Origin: Haliclona indistincta
Taxonomy: Eukaryota; Porifera; Demospongiae; Haplosclerida; Chalinidae
DNA length: 64,000 bases
NCBI GenBank assembly: GCA_964017065.1
Contig: OZ024786.1
Span: forward strand, 12,409,596-12,473,595
Direction of reading: 5' to 3'
Shown: positions 58,177-64,000 of the stretch, in pieces
Numbering within the stretch: position 1 is the first letter of the stretch
Layout: the number at the start of each line of letters is the position of its first letter
Notes under the pieces: generated by a model
The model's input: only the letters and a program-made list of their open reading frames with translations
Database searches by the model: none
What the model was told of the DNA's origin: nothing
Position numbers and translations under genes: made by a program

Positions 58177-58909
58177 ATACCATGGAAAGTCACATGATTT
58201 CCTGTGGAATAACTAGATATTCCATGGTTTATCATGTGATTTCCTGTGGTATATCTTGATATTCCACTGGAAGTCACATGACTCCCACTGGGCAAAAAAG
58301 ATCATAGAAATGATCTACCTTCCAGAGAGAAAAATAGGAAGGGGTGAGAGTTGCGAGTCACTGAACCTCACCAGTAAACTATGAAGAGTGCGCAAGTCGC
58401 CCTTATTTATCCTATAGAAACCTACAGACATCAGTGGGCCCTGTGGTTGCCATGGTACAAGTCAGTTATACCAAGCCTACCTGTGGTGTATCATGAATAC
58501 ACTCATCAATAACCATTAATCCCTCTGGCTATGCCCTCGGGATTAATAGTTATTGCTTCGTGCATTCGTGATACACCACGGGTAGGCATGGTATAACGTA
58601 TACGTACCATGGCAACCACAAGCCCACTGATGTCTGTAGGTTTCTATAGGATAAATAAGGGCGACTTGCGCACTCTTTATAGTTTACTGGTGAGGTTGAC
58701 TCGCAACTCTCACCCCTTCTCTCTTGAAGGTAGATCATTTCGATGGTCTTTTTTTGTCCTGTGGGGGTCATGTGACTCCACAGGATTTCCTGTGGAATAT
58801 CTAGATATTCCACAGGAAATCCTGTGGAATAACTAGATATTCCACAGGAAATCCTGTTTTCCCGTGGTATAACTGGAATACACCACGGGCGGCGCCTTTG
58901 AAGCCATGG
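58177..58909. mobile_element. foldback transposon split by the YR element, with nested MITE
   Basis: Long inverted arms (about 58,250-58,460 and 58,604-58,860) share GTGCGCAAGTCGCCCTTATT and its inverse. A family P MITE (58467-58596) sits in the spacer. The terminal part of the left arm is displaced to the other side of the YR element: GTGGTGTATTTCAGAT before 52750 joined to ATACCATGG after 58176 matches the inverse of the right end (GTGGTGTATTCCAG, then TTATACCACGG). Confidence 0.8.
58467..58596. mobile_element. palindromic MITE, family P copy 2
   Basis: TTATACCAAGCCTACCTGTG at the left and the near-inverse CACGGGTAGGCATGGTATAA at the right, with TTAATCCC...GGGATTAA internally. Related to 51929-52052. 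Confidence 0.85.
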
Positions 58910-61900
58910 TACAATGAGTCTTATTGCAGCTTTACTTTATACTAATAATAACTGTGTTGTCAAAGCATGTATAGTGATCAACAACTTTAAGGCTGAAGGT
59001 GTCACAACATTTGTGCTCAAGACTGCCATGCTTAGTTTCCACTGTCATGCTCAGCTAGAGAATTCTAGTATAGCTTCTTCACTGTAGTGTCTGTTGTCAA
59101 CTATACTGCACTGAGCTAACTTAAATTCCACCGAGGCATAACCACCATTGGTGCATTCATTCGAAACAGCATGCACACTAAATGTTGTACAATTTCAATG
59201 TCACTATCAATGCATGTTCTGAATCATGAAATATTAACCCGGGGCTATTTCGGATGGTCTTTGCATTACCAAAGGCACATAGAGAAAAGAGGGCATGAAA
59301 TGCCAATACCAGTCGTGAAGACATAAAATTATAAATTTTTATTGAATAGCAGTTTCCAGCATCAATTATTTTTGCAATAATTATAATTATGGAAAATAAA
59401 CGGAATTTGACGACACAACATAATGGCCGACTAAACAAAACACTGAACAGTACAACGTCTGAACGCCACATTGTCGAGAGAAGCATTAAAGAACGCTATG
59501 GCTTTCCTGTCATGAGATACTGCTTATCGCTCGTTGCTGCAAAATTTCAAACGTAAATCGACAGCAGAAAGACGACAAGACAGTACTAAGAGAGCTATGA
59601 GTTACATTGCGACAGCGCCATAGTAACAGGTAGTATACCGCTAGCCCACATAAATAGTAGTGCAGAGTGATAACATCAATAGTTGTGATAATCACGATAG
59701 TTGTTCACTATCACTGTTACTATCATGATAACCATGTGTTTGCTTATCACATGCACAATGTACATGGAGTGTGCCTGCCTGCCAGTTGATATTATATACT
59801 GTCACCTAGTCTGAGTAGTCTCTATAAATTCAAATGGATTCTAACCAAACCACATAACAGCAACTATATACTATCACCACTGACCAGCAGCAAGGTTAGG
59901 GAATACTTTTGTTTCCCAGCCAAAGATGGTAAGCATGAATAGCTTCAATGATAAGCAATAGTAAACTACATGCTGTGTCAAGAATCTAATTGGCACATGC
60001 CTGTCTGCAACCTTCTCCTGTCAACATGATGGTTTTCCTTTCAACAAATCTTCCCTAGTGCTTTTTTAATTTGTAATTATTAAACACAACATTTCACAAT
60101 CACACTATAATAATATAACTTTTTGTAAGTTTTGTGATGATTAACAAGACACTGTTCACTACATCGTGATAATATTCATATCGTGATTACTTTGCAACTA
60201 TCGATCGTGATTAGTGATAGTAGCACTACAGCTCAGCACTAATAAATAGTGGTTATCAGTTGTCTTACTCACGTCTTGGCCATCGTGACGCTGAAGCAAA
60301 CTGTAAATACCTAGATACTGCATGCTACCAAAGTATACTGCTACCGAAGTATACTGCTACCAAAGTAGGTGTTCACTCGTACACACGTGAGCGTATGATG
60401 CGTTTACATTAATTTTAATGGATTTTGTGAGGTCTGCGTGGGCATCAAAGCTATTTTTATTAATATCTCAGCTGCACTGTGAAAAGTCTTTAATATAAGC
60501 ATTCTTAAACCAACCGTATATCAGTAGTAAACTACTAGAATAAGCTTAGAATAAGACTGCCTTATACTAGCGTCGCCACCTGCTTATACTTGCTTATACC
60601 ACGCTATTGGTACTGTGTAAGCGCCTGCTTATTCTACAGCTATTCCACGAGTATAAGAGTGCTTAAACTAGTATTAAACTTAGCTATATCTAGCTGAAAA
60701 CAAGCTATACTGTGCTTATTCGCGTATCAATATAATTATTATTCATAATAAAATTTTAATCGTTTCAAATTTTGTTCACATTTACAATAATAGGATAATA
60801 ATTATTATTTATTATTAAATTTCAATATCAGCATCTTATATGTCATTAATTGTTATTGTCAGATTTTTCTCTTCAGCTCTCTGGTACAGGTACCCAAGAC
60901 ACACTGTTTCTCGGTAGTGATGTTAATTCTTTTACAGATCAGTCATCCACTGAATGCATGGCAAACAGCTTACAAAGTCCAATTAAATTTTCAGATCTAA
61001 TGTTAATTGAGCACAAAATTAACTATACTGTGATAATAACAATTCTTACACTTTAACAGTGAGAATGCTGAACATAGTGGGCAATTCCTGGACGTCTTCT
61101 CTACATCCGCCCAATATTCTGTCTATTCCCTCTTTCAATACTATTGCACAATGTTAATGAATCTGTGTAATGAAAGATCATGAAAATAACAACTCACTTA
61201 CTCTGCTATCTTGAGTGCAGTGCATTCTTGTTTAGTATGTCTTCTGTAAACAGAGATTGACACTCATGCACTTTTGACTAACTAATCACAAGAATATTTC
61301 TTTGTTCACTTACGATTCATCAGATGAAACTGATTATCCTCTTCATTTATGTGTATCTGATTTTGTAAACATATAAGTAATATTAAACAACACACATGCA
61401 CATGCCTGTAAAGTGGATGATGTTACGAGTCTTTTTGGAATGGAAAGAGATCTATCTGGAGCATATAATAAACTGTACACATGTTGCCGTAAGCTTACCT
61501 CCTTCAAGTTAATTTAAGTCGTTAATTTCATCTTGTCATCTGATTCACTATTATCTAATGAGTAAAGGGGGCAAAATAAGTAATCCGGCACATGCCGACC
61601 AGGTACCGTAACATAACATTTTTTGGGAATAACCTGTCACTGTGCTATAGAAAAAATAATATAAATGAAAGCTAGTTGGTATACATACTTGTGCAAACAA
61701 CTTCGTACTTTTCATTGCGTACGTCCAATACTCTAGCAGGAAGAACACTACTTGTCCTGAGAATCAGTGAGAAATGATAATTATCAAAATTTAATTGCTA
61801 ACCTTTCATGCCACAAAAATAAATCAATCTGTGAAGCGTTCTCTTGATTTTCAGGTATTATATATACATGTCATGATAAAGGGTCGGGCTAGTCTCCGGC

Positions 61901-62508
61901 CGTCTCAGTGGTGCACTAGCTCTTGATCCATGCAGCTAGACATCAGCCAATTTAAAGTAGCTGAGTATTAAACATAGTAAAAAAACATTATAGCCAGAGT
62001 TTTGGATTATCAACGTCACCTTTCATTTTTGTATATCTAATAACAATCTCTCTACTGAATCCAAAAGGCGATGCAGCTGTAAACTTAGCTCACGTGCCGA
62101 TGATACATGCACGCGGTAGCACCTCTGATGCACGTGATCAATGTGTGGCTGACCCGATCATGGCTACTACATCAAGTACCGAGGCTACCGAGCTCACGAG
62201 ACATGCAAATGGGAGACGGCGATGTGTACAGGTGTAGGTGTACAGGTGAGTAGTGTTTGTATTGCTAAACTAGAGAGTAAACACATGAATATACGGACAT
62301 AATTATATTTAACATTATTATTTTTATCTCAATGGTATAAGTAGTCGACAGTTAGCCTCGTACTGTCTATAGATAGCTAGGCACCATACATAGCCAATAA
62401 ACTGATTATATAGTGATATAATTATAGCTAGCGCCGGGTCTCATATATAATTATGTATGAACATAAATTATAGTGTTGCGTATAATAGAGTCTTATTGGT
62501 AACTATAT
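58910..62508. other. 3.6 kb without a recognised gene
   Basis: AT-rich sequence with only short open frames (largest 102 codons at 59178-59486, no domain). Locally, ATCACGAT/ATCGTGAT words cluster (59,690-59,740; 60,165-60,230) and CTTATAC/CTTATT words cluster (60,540-60,720), which may be decayed repeats. I see no exon of the NLR or Sec24 families. Confidence 0.6.
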
Positions 62509-64000
62509 ATACACATGTAGACTCTCTTGTCGGCAGTCACCAGCCTCGTGCTGTGGACTTTGTAGACTATAGAGATAGTAACTGGGCTATGGTAATGCAC
62601 ATGTAGACTCTCTTGTCGGCAGTCACCAGCTTCGTGCTGTGGACTTTGTAGACTAGAGATAGCAACTGGGCTATGGTAATGCACATGTAGACTCTCTTGT
62701 CGGCAGTCACCAGCTTCGTGCTGTGGACTTTGTAGACTATAGAGATAGCAACTGGGCTATGGTAATGCACATGTAGACTCTCTTGTTGGCAGTCACCAGC
62801 TTCGTGCTGTGGACTTTGTAGACTAGAGATAGCAACTGGGCTATGGTAATGCACATGTAGACTCTCTTGTCGGCAGTCACCAGCTTCGTGCTGTGGACTT
62901 TGTAGACTAGAGATAGCAACTGGGCTATGGTAATGCACATGTAGACTCTCTTGTTGGCAGTCACCAGCTTCGTGCTGTGGACTTTGTAGACTAGAGATAG
63001 CAACTGGGCTATGGTAATGCACATGTAGACTCTCTTGTCGGCAGTCACCAGCTTCGTGCTGTGGACTTTGTAGACTAGAGATAGCAACTGGGCTATGGTA
63101 ATGCACATGTAGACTCTCTTGTCGGCAGTCACCAGCCTCGTGCTGTGGACTTTGTAGACTATAGAGATAGTAACTGGGCTATGGTAATGCACATGTAAGA
63201 CTGTCTTGTCGGCAGTCACCAGCCTCGTGCTGTGGACTTTGTAGACTATAGAGATAGTAACTGGGCTATGGTAATGCACATGTAGACTCTCTTGTCGGCA
63301 GTCACCAGCTTCGTGCTGTGGACTTTGTAGACTAGAGATAGCAACTGGGCTATGGTAATGCACATGTAGACTCTCTTGTCGGCAGTCACCAGCCTCGTGC
63401 TGTGGACTTTGTAGACTATAGAGATAGTAACTGGGCTATGGTAATGCACATGTAGACTCTCTTGTCGGCAGTCACCAGCCTCGTGCTGTGGACTTTGTAG
63501 ACTATAGAGATAGTAACTGGGCTATGGTAATGCACATGTAGACTCTCTTGTCGGCAGTCACCAGCTTCGTGCTGTGGACTTTGTAGACTATAGAGATAGT
63601 AACTGGGCTATGGTAATGCACATGTAGACTCTCTTGTCGGCAGTCACCAGCTTCGTGCTGTGGACTTTGTAGACTATAGAGATAGTAACTGGGCTATGGT
63701 AATGCACATGTAGACTCTCTTGTCGGCAGTCACCAGCTTCGTGCTGTGGACTTTGTAGACTATAGAGATAGCAACTGGGCTATGGTAATGCACATGTAGA
63801 CTCTCTTGTTGGCAGTCACCAGCTTCGTGCTGTGGACTTTGTAGACTAGAGATAGCAACTGGGCTATGGTAATGCACATGTAGACTCTCTTGTCGGCAGT
63901 CACCAGCTTCGTGCTGGCGACTTTGTAGACTAGAGATAGCAACTGGGCTATGGTAATGCACATGTAGACTCTCTTGTTGGCAGTCACCAGCTTCGTGCTG
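62509..64000. repeat. 84/86-bp minisatellite running off the window edge
   Basis: About 17 head-to-tail units beginning ATGCACATGTAGACTCTCTT. Two length classes differ by TA in GACTATAGAG versus GACTAGAG (86 and 84 bp). Other variants are CGGCAG/TGGCAG and CCTCGTG/CTTCGTG. The minus-strand open frames of repeated MHYHSPVAIS are a by-product of the 84-bp length. Confidence 0.97.

Noticed and set aside
58910..62508. tRNA, snRNA or other structured RNA gene
   Set aside because: Looked for cloverleaf-type boxes and snRNA-like phrases and found none I could support.
62567..63363. Repeat protein with 28-residue units
   Set aside because: Arises from an 84-bp minisatellite unit; frames are broken by 86-bp units and continue in several registers.

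Overview
The window looks like a piece of a marine invertebrate nuclear genome, most likely a demosponge. The evidence is multi-exon genes with GT-AG introns, abundant foldback and MITE-type DNA transposons, two long minisatellites, a tyrosine-recombinase retrotransposon, and a tandem family of Death-fold + NACHT + LRR receptors. That three-part NLR architecture is greatly expanded in sponges such as Amphimedon. The species call is inference; the gene families are read directly from the sequence.

Layout. From the left edge to about 51.3 kb there are six NLR-type genes, all on the minus strand (called NLR1 to NLR6 here). NLR1 (563-3716), NLR3 (18022-21183) and NLR5 (42069-45377) can be spliced into uninterrupted proteins of 955, 951 and 1008 residues. 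They share one four-exon plan: a tiny start exon, a Death-like exon, a 42-45 nt mini-exon and one large NACHT-LRR exon. NLR2 has a 2-nt frameshift. NLR4 has a 1-nt frameshift and a 1.6 kb hAT-like insertion. NLR6 has an intact NACHT-LRR exon but no N-terminal exons in the window. On the plus strand, tail-to-tail with four of the NLR genes (stop codons only 155-173 bp apart), lie copies of the COPII coat gene Sec24 (Sec24A/B type). All five Sec24 traces are broken or truncated. The repeated unit is therefore 'Sec24 remnant plus NLR', amplified as a segmental duplication.

Between and inside these units are a 2.8 kb minisatellite of 31-bp units (3932-6707), several palindromic transposons, a 598-bp piggyBac-like insert whose empty site survives in sister copies, and simple-sequence tracts. 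From about 51.9 to 58.9 kb there is a nest of transposons centred on a structurally complete Ngaro-like retrotransposon (52750-58176, minus strand). It has gag, RT/RNase H and tyrosine-recombinase ORFs and the A1 / B1-A2-B2 split direct repeats. From 58.9 to 62.5 kb I recognise no gene. From 62.5 kb to the edge there is an 84/86-bp minisatellite.

How it works together: the NLR proteins are expected to be cytosolic sensors, with the LRR binding ligand, NACHT oligomerising with ATP, and the Death-like domain recruiting signalling partners. Across the copies the NACHT half is nearly constant while the exposed beta-strand positions of the LRRs differ, as expected for a diversifying recognition repertoire. 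Four of the five visible NLR promoters carry a perfect TGACGTCA (CRE/ATF-type) site 63-97 bp upstream of the start codon.
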